This document shows positions 1-6,486 of a stretch of DNA of 17,346 bases, piece after piece. The notes beneath the pieces are model-generated. The model had not been told where the DNA came from. It ran no database searches and saw nothing but the letters and a program-made list of their open reading frames with translations. The position numbers and the translations under genes are program-made. Numbering within the stretch: position 1 is the first letter of the stretch; every line of letters begins with the position of its first letter. Source of the stretch: an uncultured Eggerthellaceae bacterium (GTDB taxonomy: Bacteria > Actinomycetota > Coriobacteriia > Coriobacteriales > Eggerthellaceae); contig CANRPV010000015.1 in NCBI GenBank assembly GCA_947632575.1, forward strand, positions 1 through 17,346, read 5' to 3'.

Positions 1-216
1 TGAGAGAAGCTCGTCGAGGTATTTTCCCGCCGCACCTACAAAGGGCTTCCCTTGCAGATCTTCGTTTCTTCCCGGCGCCTCCCCGACAAACAGCACGCGC
101 GCATCGGGATTCCCATCCCCAAACACGGTATGCGTGCGTCCATCCGCCAGAGGGCACCGATGGCAAACAGCCACTTCGGCGGCGATGGTTTCAAGAGGAA
201 TGTGCGGCTTGGGCAT
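1..216 (-). CDS. Family 4 uracil-DNA glycosylase, N-terminal part (runs off the window)
   Basis: This enzyme excises uracil from DNA and starts base-excision repair in the cytoplasm. Only the first 72 codons are present; the frame is open to base 1. Residues Cys18 and Cys21 form the C-x2-C pair that, in family 4, supplies two of the four iron-sulfur ligands. Residues 45-61 give the family motif, GEAPG followed by ED, LQG and PFVG. The ATG at 216 is chosen because a purine-rich AGGGA lies about 7 bases upstream and because family members begin shortly before this C-x2-C. It starts 9 bases after the alr stop, so the two are probably co-transcribed and may be translationally coupled. The remaining Fe-S cysteines and the second active-site motif would lie outside the window. 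Family assignment is secure. Confidence 0.9.
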   Translation of the reverse strand, partial: MPKPHIPLETIAAEVAVCHRCPLADGRTHTVFGDGNPDARVLFVGEAPGRNEDLQGKPFVGAAGKYLDELLS

Positions 217-225
217 AATGCGTCC

Positions 226-1647
226 CTAGTAGATCCGAGGAAGACGGGTGTTTCCGAAGAGAATAGTTACCTCATGAGGAATGGTATCGAGTAGCGAGCA
301 ATATTCTTCAACCGTGATGGCCTGATCACCCTGCCGGCCAACCAGAACCACCTCATCCCCCACCTGGGGGTCAAAGCGTCTCCGCGTACCATAGGTGCGC
401 AGATCCACCTCGAACATGCACTGATCCATGCAGATATTGCCCACCTGGTGACAGCGTTGCCCTTCGAAAAGCACATCGATACGACCCGAAAGCGATCTGC
501 GCAGGCCATCAGCATAGCCGATGGGCAGTGTGCAGATCTTAACCGAGCCAGGGCTTCGGTAGTGCATGCCGTAGCTCACACCCTCGCTCATGGGCACCGT
601 CCGCAGACTGCTGATGCGAGCATGCACGCTCATAGCTGGCTGCAAGTCCAACACGGGCCGCAGAAACTCAGCAGCTGGATAACCATATAAGCTGATGCCA
701 AGTCGCACCATGTCAAAGTAGACGTCTCTGAAGCGCGTGATGGCGGCGGAGTTGGCCGCGTGCAGGATGCCCGGCTGATAGCCGGCGTTGCGAATGGCGT
801 TCACGGCCTCGATAAAGCGACGCGCCTGAATCTGAAAATCGAGCGTCTCCTCGAAATCCGCGGTGGCGAAGTGAGTGAACACGCCCTCCAGATCCAGCGC
901 CCGATGGAAGCTCACCTGATTGAGAAACTCCACCACCTCATCGTGGCGAACACCAATGCGATTCATCCCGCTGTTGATGACCAGGTGATATGGTGCGCGC
1001 ATGCCATAAGCGTCAGCCGCCTCAGCATATTGGATAGCGAACTCCGCACTTTCGATGGCGGGCGTCAACTTGTAGGCGAGAAGCAGTGGAATGGCACTCA
1101 AAGGAGGCTGAGAAAGCACGAGCACCGGGCTGTTAAGCAGCGCCTCCCTCAGTTCGATACCCTCATCGACGGTGGCGACGCCAAGGCAGTCGGCACCAGA
1201 GTTCAACGCTGTCCTAGCGCAGGGCACCGCGCCATGACCATAGGCATCAGCCTTAACCACAGCCATCAGACGCACACCAGGACCAATATGTCGCCGCACC
1301 GTCTTTACGTTATGGCTGATGGCGTTCAGATCGATTTCACACCATGCCCATCGACGATCCCTTTCCGGAATCTCTTTCAGCTTCTCAGGATCGAATTCCA
1401 GCTTCTCCTCTCCCTCTCGGCCAGCGTTGCGAGAATACTGAAAGGCACCCTGCCTCGCAACGCGCTGAGAAGGAAACGAAAATCCATTCGACGGGGATTG
1501 ACCATAGGAACTCTGAGTCTGATATCTCTGCGGGAAATAGCCGGAGACGCCAGTGTTGCGAGAACCCGACTTCAGCGGATCTGGCGAGGCGGAAGGACGG
1601 CGCGGAGGGAGAGAGGTAAATCCGTTTGGTATTTCCTGCGCGTCCAT
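226..1647 (-). CDS. alr: Alanine racemase with a long low-complexity N-terminal extension
   Basis: This PLP enzyme interconverts L- and D-alanine for peptidoglycan synthesis. Visible motifs are the PLP lysine in AVVKADAYGHG (Lys132), the MNRIG segment (228-232), RLGISLYGYP (315-324), the catalytic tyrosine in GVSYGMHY (Tyr359) and ICMDQC near the C terminus. The catalytic domain begins near residue 100 (WCEIDL), where ordinary racemases begin within the first ten residues. Residues 1-95 are therefore an extra segment, rich in Ser, Gln, Tyr, Gly, Asn, Phe and Arg, with no recognisable domain. The ATG at 1647 follows an AAGGAG about 12 bases upstream. No ATG, GTG or TTG lies in frame near residue 95, so the extension is probably translated. 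The gene sits 38 bases after the acidic membrane protein and just ahead of the glycosylase. Confidence 0.93.
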   Translation of the reverse strand: MDAQEIPNGFTSLPPRRPSASPDPLKSGSRNTGVSGYFPQRYQTQSSYGQSPSNGFSFPSQRVARQGAFQYSRNAGREGEEKLEFDPEKLKEIPERDRRWAWCEIDLNAISHNVKTVRRHIGPGVRLMAVVKADAYGHGAVPCARTALNSGADCLGVATVDEGIELREALLNSPVLVLSQPPLSAIPLLLAYKLTPAIESAEFAIQYAEAADAYGMRAPYHLVINSGMNRIGVRHDEVVEFLNQVSFHRALDLEGVFTHFATADFEETLDFQIQARRFIEAVNAIRNAGYQPGILHAANSAAITRFRDVYFDMVRLGISLYGYPAAEFLRPVLDLQPAMSVHARISSLRTVPMSEGVSYGMHYRSPGSVKICTLPIGYADGLRRSLSGRIDVLFEGQRCHQVGNICMDQCMFEVDLRTYGTRRRFDPQVGDEVVLVGRQGDQAITVEEYCSLLDTIPHEVTILFGNTRLPRIY

Positions 1648-1685
1648 GGGATGAGTTCTCTCCTTAGTAGTTCAATTCGCAAAGA

Positions 1686-2246
1686 CTAGGAATTCTTTTT
1701 CTTCCGCTCCTGATACTCCCGATAATCATCGTAGAGGTAAGCCTTTTGGGCAAGGCGGTCGATAAGTACCTGCACGATCAAGAACATCAAGAGAGCCAAC
1801 ACACCGAAGATGATGATGGCAAGAGAAAATCCGTCAGGGATAAGCATACCCATATAGAACAGCGCGAGCACAAGGCCCAAAAGGAACCCCTGAAGCCACA
1901 TGCGTTGAGTCCTCGAGGATTTAGGCACCCATGAAAAGAGATCGGGACCTGCCTGAGGATTGTCAACCGGCTCCTCGACGGTTACGCCAAGGCCGCTTCC
2001 ACCCTCATCCTCATACTCCTCGAAGTCTTCGTCATCATAGTCTTCGTCGTCGTAATCGTCCTTTTCGTATTCGTCGTCTTCGACATACTCAGAGTCTGTC
2101 TGATCGTCCTCGTATTCGTCGTCTTCGTACTCCACAGAGCCATCCTCATCGGAGTCGTCGTAATACTCATCGCCCTCGTTTTCCTCAATGACATCATCAT
2201 CGAGCTCTTCAAGCGACTCCTCGTTTTCGTGGTCCTTGTCTGCCAT
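1686..2246 (-). CDS. Acidic two-helix membrane protein of unknown function
   Basis: I do not recognise a family. The 186-residue protein has three parts. Residues 1-85 are almost entirely Asp, Glu and Tyr, with repeated DDE/DEY/EDDE patterns. Residues 86-116 are a mixed linker. Two hydrophobic helices follow, about 118-136 and 139-163, separated by a short Pro-Asp-Gly turn, and then a charged tail ending in four basic residues (RKKK). Two helices with a short turn suggest that the acidic N-terminal domain and the tail are on the same side; the basic tail argues for the cytoplasm. There is no signal peptide. The ATG at 2246 has AGGAAA about 7 bases upstream, inside a duplicated 20-base block. 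It lies 68 bases after the citG-like gene and 38 before alr, so it may belong to either transcription unit. The acidic repeats could expand or contract by slippage. Confidence 0.75.
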   Translation of the reverse strand: MADKDHENEESLEELDDDVIEENEGDEYYDDSDEDGSVEYEDDEYEDDQTDSEYVEDDEYEKDDYDDEDYDDEDFEEYEDEGGSGLGVTVEEPVDNPQAGPDLFSWVPKSSRTQRMWLQGFLLGLVLALFYMGMLIPDGFSLAIIIFGVLALLMFLIVQVLIDRLAQKAYLYDDYREYQERKKKNS

Positions 2247-2250
2247 GGGC

Positions 2251-2291
2251 GTTTCCTCAGATTTCCTTACGTTTCCTCAGATTTCCCTTAC
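2251..2291. repeat. Tandem 20-base duplication carrying a ribosome binding site
   Basis: Two adjacent near-identical units, 2251-2270 and 2271-2291, differ by one extra base in the second. On the minus strand each unit carries AAGG and GAGGAAAC, so the ribosome binding site ahead of the acidic membrane protein is present twice, once at proper spacing to the ATG at 2246 and once about 20 bases further upstream. It looks like a recent slippage duplication. Confidence 0.85.
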
Positions 2292-2314
2292 CTATTGTTT
2301 TTATCAAAACCTCA

Positions 2315-3181
2315 TCAGCGGATAGCCACGGGAAAAGAATCATTTTCCCAAAGATAGCAAGCAAGAGTAACCGATATAAGATCAGCACTCCCACCAGGGC
2401 TTAAGCGGTGTTCTTGGCAGAAGTCTTGTAGCACCCTATAAGCGTCCAATCCACTATCAGTAAAGACGCTTCCCGCCTCAAGACAGGAAGCCGCGAGCGT
2501 CTGTAGCTGCTTCAAGCGCTCAGGACCGCCTCGCCAAAGCACCGTCGTATCCTCCACGGAGGCCATGAGGCTCACCAAGCAATGACGGATAGCCTCAGAA
2601 AGGTAGGCATCCTTTTCAAAAGCCTCGATCAAAGCTGGGAGTCCACAGTGCTCCACCGAGGGAAATCCCGCCTCAACCTCACCGCGGATTCCCGTAGCGC
2701 CGTAACACCGGTACAGCTTCTCCCCCGCTGTTTGAGCCTGTTCGCGAGAAGCCAATTCTCGCTCAACGATACCGGCGGTTATTTCCCGCGAACAAGTAAA
2801 CAGCCGCTCAAGACGCACAGAACCGTCTTGAGCCTCTAAATAACCGACGAGCGCCGCCAGCAAACCAAGGCTGAACAGCGCTCCTCTTTGGGTGTTAATA
2901 CCAGACGTGGAGGCGAGCAATGCATGCTCAGCCTCCACGCCAATAGGTCTCAATTCTACTAGCAGCTGGGGAAGCTCCCCCTCGAACCGATAACCAAGCT
3001 CGACAAGTCGAACCATGTATGGCACCAGCGCTGCGGTACCGTTCATGAACGTCAAGATGCTCATGTCGGTATGGCTTCCATCGCTTCCCCAACATACGAG
3101 GCCAGGCTTTTCCGAAGTAGCAACTTCGAGAAGCATCCCCTGCATGATGGGCTCAGCGAGCCGCCAGCAAATCGGGTCCAA
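2315..3181 (-). CDS. Triphosphoribosyl-dephospho-CoA synthase (CitG/MdcB family)
   Basis: This enzyme joins ATP and dephospho-CoA to give 2'-(5''-triphosphoribosyl)-3'-dephospho-CoA, the precursor of the prosthetic group on the malonate decarboxylase carrier protein. Family motifs are clear: EVATSEKPGLV (19-29), GSHTDM (35-40), GINTQRGALFSLG (94-106), YGATGIRGEVEAGFPSV (160-176), EDTTVLWRGG (210-219) and SPGGSADL (261-268). The 288-residue length is normal. The start is a TTG at 3181, chosen because GGAGGG lies about 5 bases upstream and the frame matches the family N terminus. It follows madM by 16 bases (37 if madM ends in the other frame), making it the last recognisable mad gene. In Malonomonas the equivalent is usually called madG and in aerobic clusters mdcB; I leave the symbol empty because the naming is uncertain. 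Confidence 0.9.
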   Translation of the reverse strand: MDPICWRLAEPIMQGMLLEVATSEKPGLVCWGSDGSHTDMSILTFMNGTAALVPYMVRLVELGYRFEGELPQLLVELRPIGVEAEHALLASTSGINTQRGALFSLGLLAALVGYLEAQDGSVRLERLFTCSREITAGIVERELASREQAQTAGEKLYRCYGATGIRGEVEAGFPSVEHCGLPALIEAFEKDAYLSEAIRHCLVSLMASVEDTTVLWRGGPERLKQLQTLAASCLEAGSVFTDSGLDAYRVLQDFCQEHRLSPGGSADLISVTLACYLWENDSFPVAIR

Positions 3182-3197
3182 ACGTACCCTCCGAGCC

Positions 3198-3977
3198 CTA
3201 TCCGATAAAGCTAATTCCTAGTGGAAGATAGCGTTGGTGATCAGATAGAGAACAGAGCAGGCAGCCAAGGCCAGTGTAGAACGTAGCGGTCATGGCTCCG
3301 TAAGGCACCAAGCGAGCATCGGTAGCAGCGAGGCCGGCGGCGGTGCCAGAGGTGGTGCCCATAAGGCCGCCATATACCATAGCGGACTTGGAGTTGTTCA
3401 GACCAAAGGGCTTCGCCAAGAACGGAGTGGCGATCATAACGACGATGGACTTCACAACGCCAGCAGCGATGGAAACAGCGATAACCTCAGAGGAGGCACC
3501 AGTGGCAGCGCCGGTCACAGGGCCGACGACGAAGGTGACAGCGCCCGCACCGATGGTGGCCAGATCAGCAGCGGTGTGATAGCCAAAGATGAGGGCGAAG
3601 ATAACGCCTACGATATAGGCGCTGATAATACCGACGAACAGAGAGAGAATGCCAGGGAGACCTGCCTTCTTGATCTCTTCAAAGCGGGCACCAAAAGCGG
3701 TGGACACGATCGCGTAATCGCGAAGCATGGAACCACCCATTGTGCCGAGGCCTGCGAAGAACGTGATGTCTGCAAGACCCTTGCTGCCGCCGCTTACTGC
3801 GCCGCCGATCCAAGCGAGGATCAGGCCGAGCAGAATGGCGATAGCGGAACCATGGATGCGGCCCTTGGTGAGCTTAGACAGGCTGTAAGCAACCCACATA
3901 ACGAGACCAACCATGGCAAAGGCGACAACCAAACCATTGGAGGTTACGACTTTTTCGATCATACCAAGAATATCCAT
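3198..3977 (-). CDS. madM: Malonate transporter subunit MadM (probable C-terminal frameshift)
   Basis: MadL and MadM together form a membrane transporter thought to import malonate. This 259-residue protein is almost wholly hydrophobic, with several helices and small-residue-rich stretches such as GGSMLRDYAI and GAGAVTFVVGPVTGAATGA, which fit MadM. The start at 3977 is set by an AAGGAGG embedded in the last codons of madL; the ATG follows the madL stop by 5 bases. The end is odd. After FYTGLG the frame gives a polar tail (SLSDHQRYLPLGISFIG), whereas the frame one base further on gives a hydrophobic ending, SVLYLITNAIFH, with a stop at 3218-3220. One extra base around 3255-3265 would explain this. 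It may be a sequencing error or a real mutation. Confidence 0.87.
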   Translation of the reverse strand: MDILGMIEKVVTSNGLVVAFAMVGLVMWVAYSLSKLTKGRIHGSAIAILLGLILAWIGGAVSGGSKGLADITFFAGLGTMGGSMLRDYAIVSTAFGARFEEIKKAGLPGILSLFVGIISAYIVGVIFALIFGYHTAADLATIGAGAVTFVVGPVTGAATGASSEVIAVSIAAGVVKSIVVMIATPFLAKPFGLNNSKSAMVYGGLMGTTSGTAAGLAATDARLVPYGAMTATFYTGLGCLLCSLSDHQRYLPLGISFIG

Positions 3978-3982
3978 AAGTC

Positions 3983-4378
3983 TTAATCCTCCTTAGCAGG
4001 CGTCAGTGGCGGTAGCGGCTCAGCCGGCTTGCCGATCTTTGAGATCAAAGGCATCAGCAAGAAACCTACCAGAACAGCGATGATGCCAGCAAGAATGGCA
4101 AGAGGACCTGCGGTAATAGCTGCATACACGTTCTGGCCGCAGGTCATAGCCACAACGATCGGAATGTACATTGAGCTCCAGAAGTTCAGACCATCTTGAG
4201 CTTGCTTGGACAGGTGATTGTCGTTGAGGAACTTGTTGGACAAGATGATCAACAAAATCATAGCGAAGCCAACGCCGCCGACGTTTGATCCAACGCCGAC
4301 CAGCTGTCCAAGGATGTCGCCAAGCAATACGCCAATGAAATAGCATACTGACAATAGCGTAACACCATAAATAACCAT
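3983..4378 (-). CDS. madL: Malonate transporter subunit MadL
   Basis: This is the smaller partner of MadM in the two-component malonate transporter of Mad-type clusters. The 131-residue protein has about four hydrophobic helices: residues 2-22, 34-46, 70-84 and 88-112. Between them is a loop with SNKFLNDNHLSKQAQDGLNF, and the C-terminal tail is proline-rich and charged. A Gly-rich VGVGSNVGGVGFAM segment (27-40) resembles the family. The ATG at 4378 has AAGGGGTG about 11 bases upstream. The tail codons of this gene contain the ribosome binding site of madM, so the two are likely translated in balance. The position next to madM and downstream of the decarboxylase genes supports the call. Confidence 0.9.
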   Translation of the reverse strand: MVIYGVTLLSVCYFIGVLLGDILGQLVGVGSNVGGVGFAMILLIILSNKFLNDNHLSKQAQDGLNFWSSMYIPIVVAMTCGQNVYAAITAGPLAILAGIIAVLVGFLLMPLISKIGKPAEPLPPLTPAKED

Positions 4379-4454
4379 TAGACCACTTCACCCCTTCTTT
4401 ATACTCGTTGTTTAGGCGCTTAAAACGCCCTATATCCAACGGAAGTGTCGTTTG

Positions 4455-4667
4455 TTATTCAGCAATAACAAACATGGTGTCGCCAGCGCTAACACGATCG
4501 TCAACAGCGACCTTGATCTCCTGGACGGTACCGTCGCAAGGGCAAGCGATGGCTTGCTTCATCTTCATGGCTTCCATGGTGCCCAGAAGATCCTTAGCCT
4601 TAACGGCGTCGCCCTCGGCAACATTGATCTCAAGGATCTTGCCAGGAACACGGCTCTTAACTTCCAT
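4455..4667 (-). CDS. Biotin carrier protein of malonate decarboxylase, copy 1
   Basis: This is a minimal biotinyl domain of 70 residues. The motif EAMKM is at residues 32-36, so Lys35 is the expected biotinylation site. A second half-motif, CDGTV, near residue 50 and the ending AGDTMFVIAE complete the usual barrel. In the Mad system this protein accepts the malonyl carboxyl group from MadC/MadD and delivers it to MadB, the role of MadF in Malonomonas. The ATG at 4667 is chosen because AAGGAGG lies about 6 bases upstream; a frame start 15 bases earlier would overlap that site. The protein is identical at every residue to copy 2 at 5500-5712, although the genes differ at 11 synonymous positions. 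There is no N-terminal linker or membrane anchor, so it would be a free small carrier. Confidence 0.93.
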   Translation of the reverse strand: MEVKSRVPGKILEINVAEGDAVKAKDLLGTMEAMKMKQAIACPCDGTVQEIKVAVDDRVSAGDTMFVIAE

Positions 4668-4830
4668 TCTATCCTCCTTCACTTCTTCTCGATCCTGCCT
4701 ATCTTTGTTTCACGACGTGTGTCTTCTTCTCTTGCCAAGAAGCCATACGCCAGAAAACCCTACGGGGTATATTATGCGCTTTCTGTGGAATAAAAGCCAC
4801 AGTTAAATGTCAGTTAATCGGCGCACTCAA
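4668..4830. other. Gap between bioY and biotin carrier copy 1
   Basis: No gene is visible in these 163 bases. On the + strand a heptamer CAGTTAA occurs twice with a 4-base spacer (about 4799-4816), giving one helical turn of phase. Next to it on the minus strand is a short hairpin, CTGTGG, 8-base loop, CCACAG, followed by an AT-rich CATAATATACC that could be a weak -10 region with no convincing -35. Just after the bioY stop, GCACTC and GAGTGC can pair but no U tract follows. An operator and secondary promoter for carrier 1-madLM are possible but weakly supported. Confidence 0.3.
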
Positions 4831-5388
4831 TCAAGCGTGGAGTGCCTTTTTTACAGCCTTAGCGCAAACTACTGCGGCGACTACCTTAATAATGTCCACA
4901 GCCACGAAAGGAGCCACGGTCACAGCGAAGGCAGCCTCCGGACCGACTCCCGCGACGGCCATGTACTGAGCCCAGCCGCAAAGGTATACAACGCCGAGGA
5001 AAATGATGGACGCAATGATCTCAACACCGAAGTTGCGACGCTCCCCCATGGCATGCATGAACAGCAGCGCCAGACCAGCGCCAAAAGCCCATCCCCAGAT
5101 AAATCCGCCGGTCACACCAGCGATGACACCAATGCCACCACTCATGCCAGCAAACACGGGGAGACCTATGGCGCCCAAGACGATGTAGCCCACGATGGCG
5201 ATAAGGCATTCGCGTGGCTGCAACGCCATGATGGCAAACATAAGCGCAAAGATCTGTAACGTCAGCGGAACCGGACCGATGGGAATCTGTACCCATGCGG
5301 ACACGACCAAAATAGCAATGGTAAGCCCTATGAACGCTATGGAACGAGTTCGAGAACTCGTCCGTGTCCGACTCTTAGTCGCATCCAT
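4831..5388 (-). CDS. bioY: BioY biotin transporter substrate-binding membrane protein (ECF S component)
   Basis: BioY binds biotin in the membrane and works with an EcfT scaffold and two ABC ATPases, or poorly alone. The 185-residue protein has about six hydrophobic segments and the family signature IPIGPVPLTLQIF (35-47). Other typical features are GYIVLGAIGLPVFAGMSGG and a C-terminal ADIIK-like segment, here VDIIK. The N-terminal 16 residues are Arg/Ser/Thr-rich and cytoplasmic. The ATG at 5388 follows GAGGGGG by about 8 bases. The gene lies inside the malonate operon between two biotin-carrier copies, directly after a strong hairpin terminator. An ecfT gene is at 16088-16921; ATPase genes are not in the window. 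The placement ties vitamin supply to production of the biotin-dependent decarboxylase. Confidence 0.93.
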   Translation of the reverse strand: MDATKSRTRTSSRTRSIAFIGLTIAILVVSAWVQIPIGPVPLTLQIFALMFAIMALQPRECLIAIVGYIVLGAIGLPVFAGMSGGIGVIAGVTGGFIWGWAFGAGLALLFMHAMGERRNFGVEIIASIIFLGVVYLCGWAQYMAVAGVGPEAAFAVTVAPFVAVDIIKVVAAVVCAKAVKKALHA

Positions 5389-5414
5389 TACTTGTCCCCC
5401 TCATTACTTCCCTC

Positions 5415-5455
5415 TAAAAATGCGGAGCCGTTCACGGTTCGCGGAACGGCCCCGC
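5415..5455 (-). terminator. Intrinsic terminator inside the operon, ahead of bioY
   Basis: On the minus strand a 12-bp stem (arms 5444-5455 and 5422-5433, one G-U pair, 10-base loop) is followed by ATTTTTA at 5421-5415. This is a good intrinsic terminator between biotin carrier copy 2 and bioY. I see no strong promoter between it and bioY, so it probably lets through only part of the transcription and lowers expression of bioY, carrier 1, madLM and the citG-like gene. Confidence 0.8.
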
Positions 5456-5499
5456 TGTTTATATCATCGATGGATGAAATTATTCGTTAGCCTTTAGAG

Positions 5500-5712
5500 T
5501 TACTCGGCGATAACGAACATGGTGTCGCCAGCGCTGACGCGATCGTCAACAGCGACCTTGATCTCCTGGACGGTACCGTCGCAGGGGCAAGCGATAGCTT
5601 GCTTCATCTTCATGGCCTCCATGGTGCCCAGAAGATCCTTAGCCTTAACGGCGTCGCCCTCGGCAACATTGATCTCAAGGATCTTGCCAGGTACACGGCT
5701 CTTGACTTCCAT
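5500..5712 (-). CDS. Biotin carrier protein of malonate decarboxylase, copy 2
   Basis: This second 70-residue biotinyl carrier is identical in protein sequence to copy 1 at 4455-4667, including EAMKM with the target Lys35. Comparing the two genes base by base I count 11 differences in 213 bases, all synonymous, with 74 consecutive identical bases in the middle. The ATG at 5712 follows AAAGGAGG by 4 bases. Its start is 24 bases after the stop of the mdcG-like gene, so this copy is directly in the decarboxylase part of the operon and upstream of the internal terminator, and is likely the more highly expressed copy. It shuttles the carboxyl group from the MadC/MadD transferase to MadB. Confidence 0.93.
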   Translation of the reverse strand: MEVKSRVPGKILEINVAEGDAVKAKDLLGTMEAMKMKQAIACPCDGTVQEIKVAVDDRVSAGDTMFVIAE

Positions 5713-5736
5713 TTTTCCTCCTTTTGGTAAAACCAA

Positions 5737-6486
5737 CTACTCATGTTCCAGACGTTGAGCCTCAGCTTTGTCCAGAAGCTCGACGTCATAAAACCCCTTT
5801 ACGAGTACCGAGTGACTTGCACCGAAGTACTCTTTCAGCTTAACCCCTAGGCCACCTACCAACTGCAGCTCGGCATCGACCTTGGTGCTCGAAGCCTTCT
5901 CGAGAGCCTCAAGACCCTCGTAAAACGCTTTAAGCTGCGATCCCGCCTTGCTTCGCACCACCAAGTCCAAATCGGAATCTTCGTGGCAATAGGGCAAGCC
6001 GGTCATCAGCTCAAGAGCCGTGGAGCCATAGACTCCGCAACTCACATCACGTTCCTTGGCAAGCGCCAAGGCCTGCTCAAGCACCGCGGCTTTCGCCTCC
6101 ACGTGAAGCGTTTTCTTTTGCGGAAAGTCCTTCACAATTTCGTAGGGGGTCAAACGCCGCTCAATGGCGCTTAAGGGAATGAGAGCCGACACACGTAAGC
6201 GTTCACCATCCTGACGATAAGGAGATGAAAGACCGACCCAGATCATGTCGGCCTCCACTGACGTTTGGCGGCTCACGATGGCGGGTATGTCCACCCCGCC
6301 TTTGAGCCCTATGAGATTTTCAAGTTCTTCGCGGGGCCATTTCGACCCGTAGCTCAGCCATGCTTCTTCGAAAAGAGATTCTCGACAGCTGCCGGAATAA
6401 TATAACAGATCGTGACGATTGAAACCTGAGATTTCCAAGGAAACTAGCGCCTTTGCTCTAGCGTTTCTTAAGCCAGAGAGGATCAC
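5737..6486 (-). CDS. Phosphoribosyl-dephospho-CoA transferase (MdcG family)
   Basis: This enzyme attaches the phosphoribosyl-dephospho-CoA group made by the CitG-type synthase to the serine of the carrier protein MadE. The N-terminal part has the family's NRHDLLYYSG (23-32), and the nucleotidyltransferase core shows GVYGSTALELMTGL (151-164) followed by SDLDLVV (171-177), whose Gly-Ser and Asp-x-Asp residues bind nucleotide and metal. Total length of about 250 residues is slightly longer than usual. The start is uncertain. The longest frame uses GTG at 6486 and overlaps madH by 29 bases with only a weak AAGAG upstream. A TTG at 6438, with AAAGG about 11 bases before it, would fit the family N terminus better and begin 19 bases after the madH stop. 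Confidence 0.85.
   Translation of the reverse strand: MILSGLRNARAKALVSLEISGFNRHDLLYYSGSCRESLFEEAWLSYGSKWPREELENLIGLKGGVDIPAIVSRQTSVEADMIWVGLSSPYRQDGERLRVSALIPLSAIERRLTPYEIVKDFPQKKTLHVEAKAAVLEQALALAKERDVSCGVYGSTALELMTGLPYCHEDSDLDLVVRSKAGSQLKAFYEGLEALEKASSTKVDAELQLVGGLGVKLKEYFGASHSVLVKGFYDVELLDKAEAQRLEHE

Noticed and set aside
760..1689. Long open frame on the + strand opposite alr
   Set aside because: It mirrors the alr gene, its translation has no recognisable motifs, and alr is certain.
1990..2200. Short-period repeats as a CRISPR or other repeat array
   Set aside because: They are GAC/GAA/TAC codon repeats coding for the acidic segment, without spacers or conserved repeat units.
3198..3270. 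Programmed ribosomal frameshift in madM
   Set aside because: I see no classic slippery heptamer or clear stimulatory structure; a simple indel explains it better.
4404..4430. Hairpin AGGGCG...CGCCT upstream of madL as a terminator
   Set aside because: The stem is five pairs with a bulge and no U tract follows.
4670..5500. Biotin riboswitch or BirA operator near bioY
   Set aside because: No TTGTAAACC/GGTTTACAA-type palindrome is visible and the BirA here has no DNA-binding domain.
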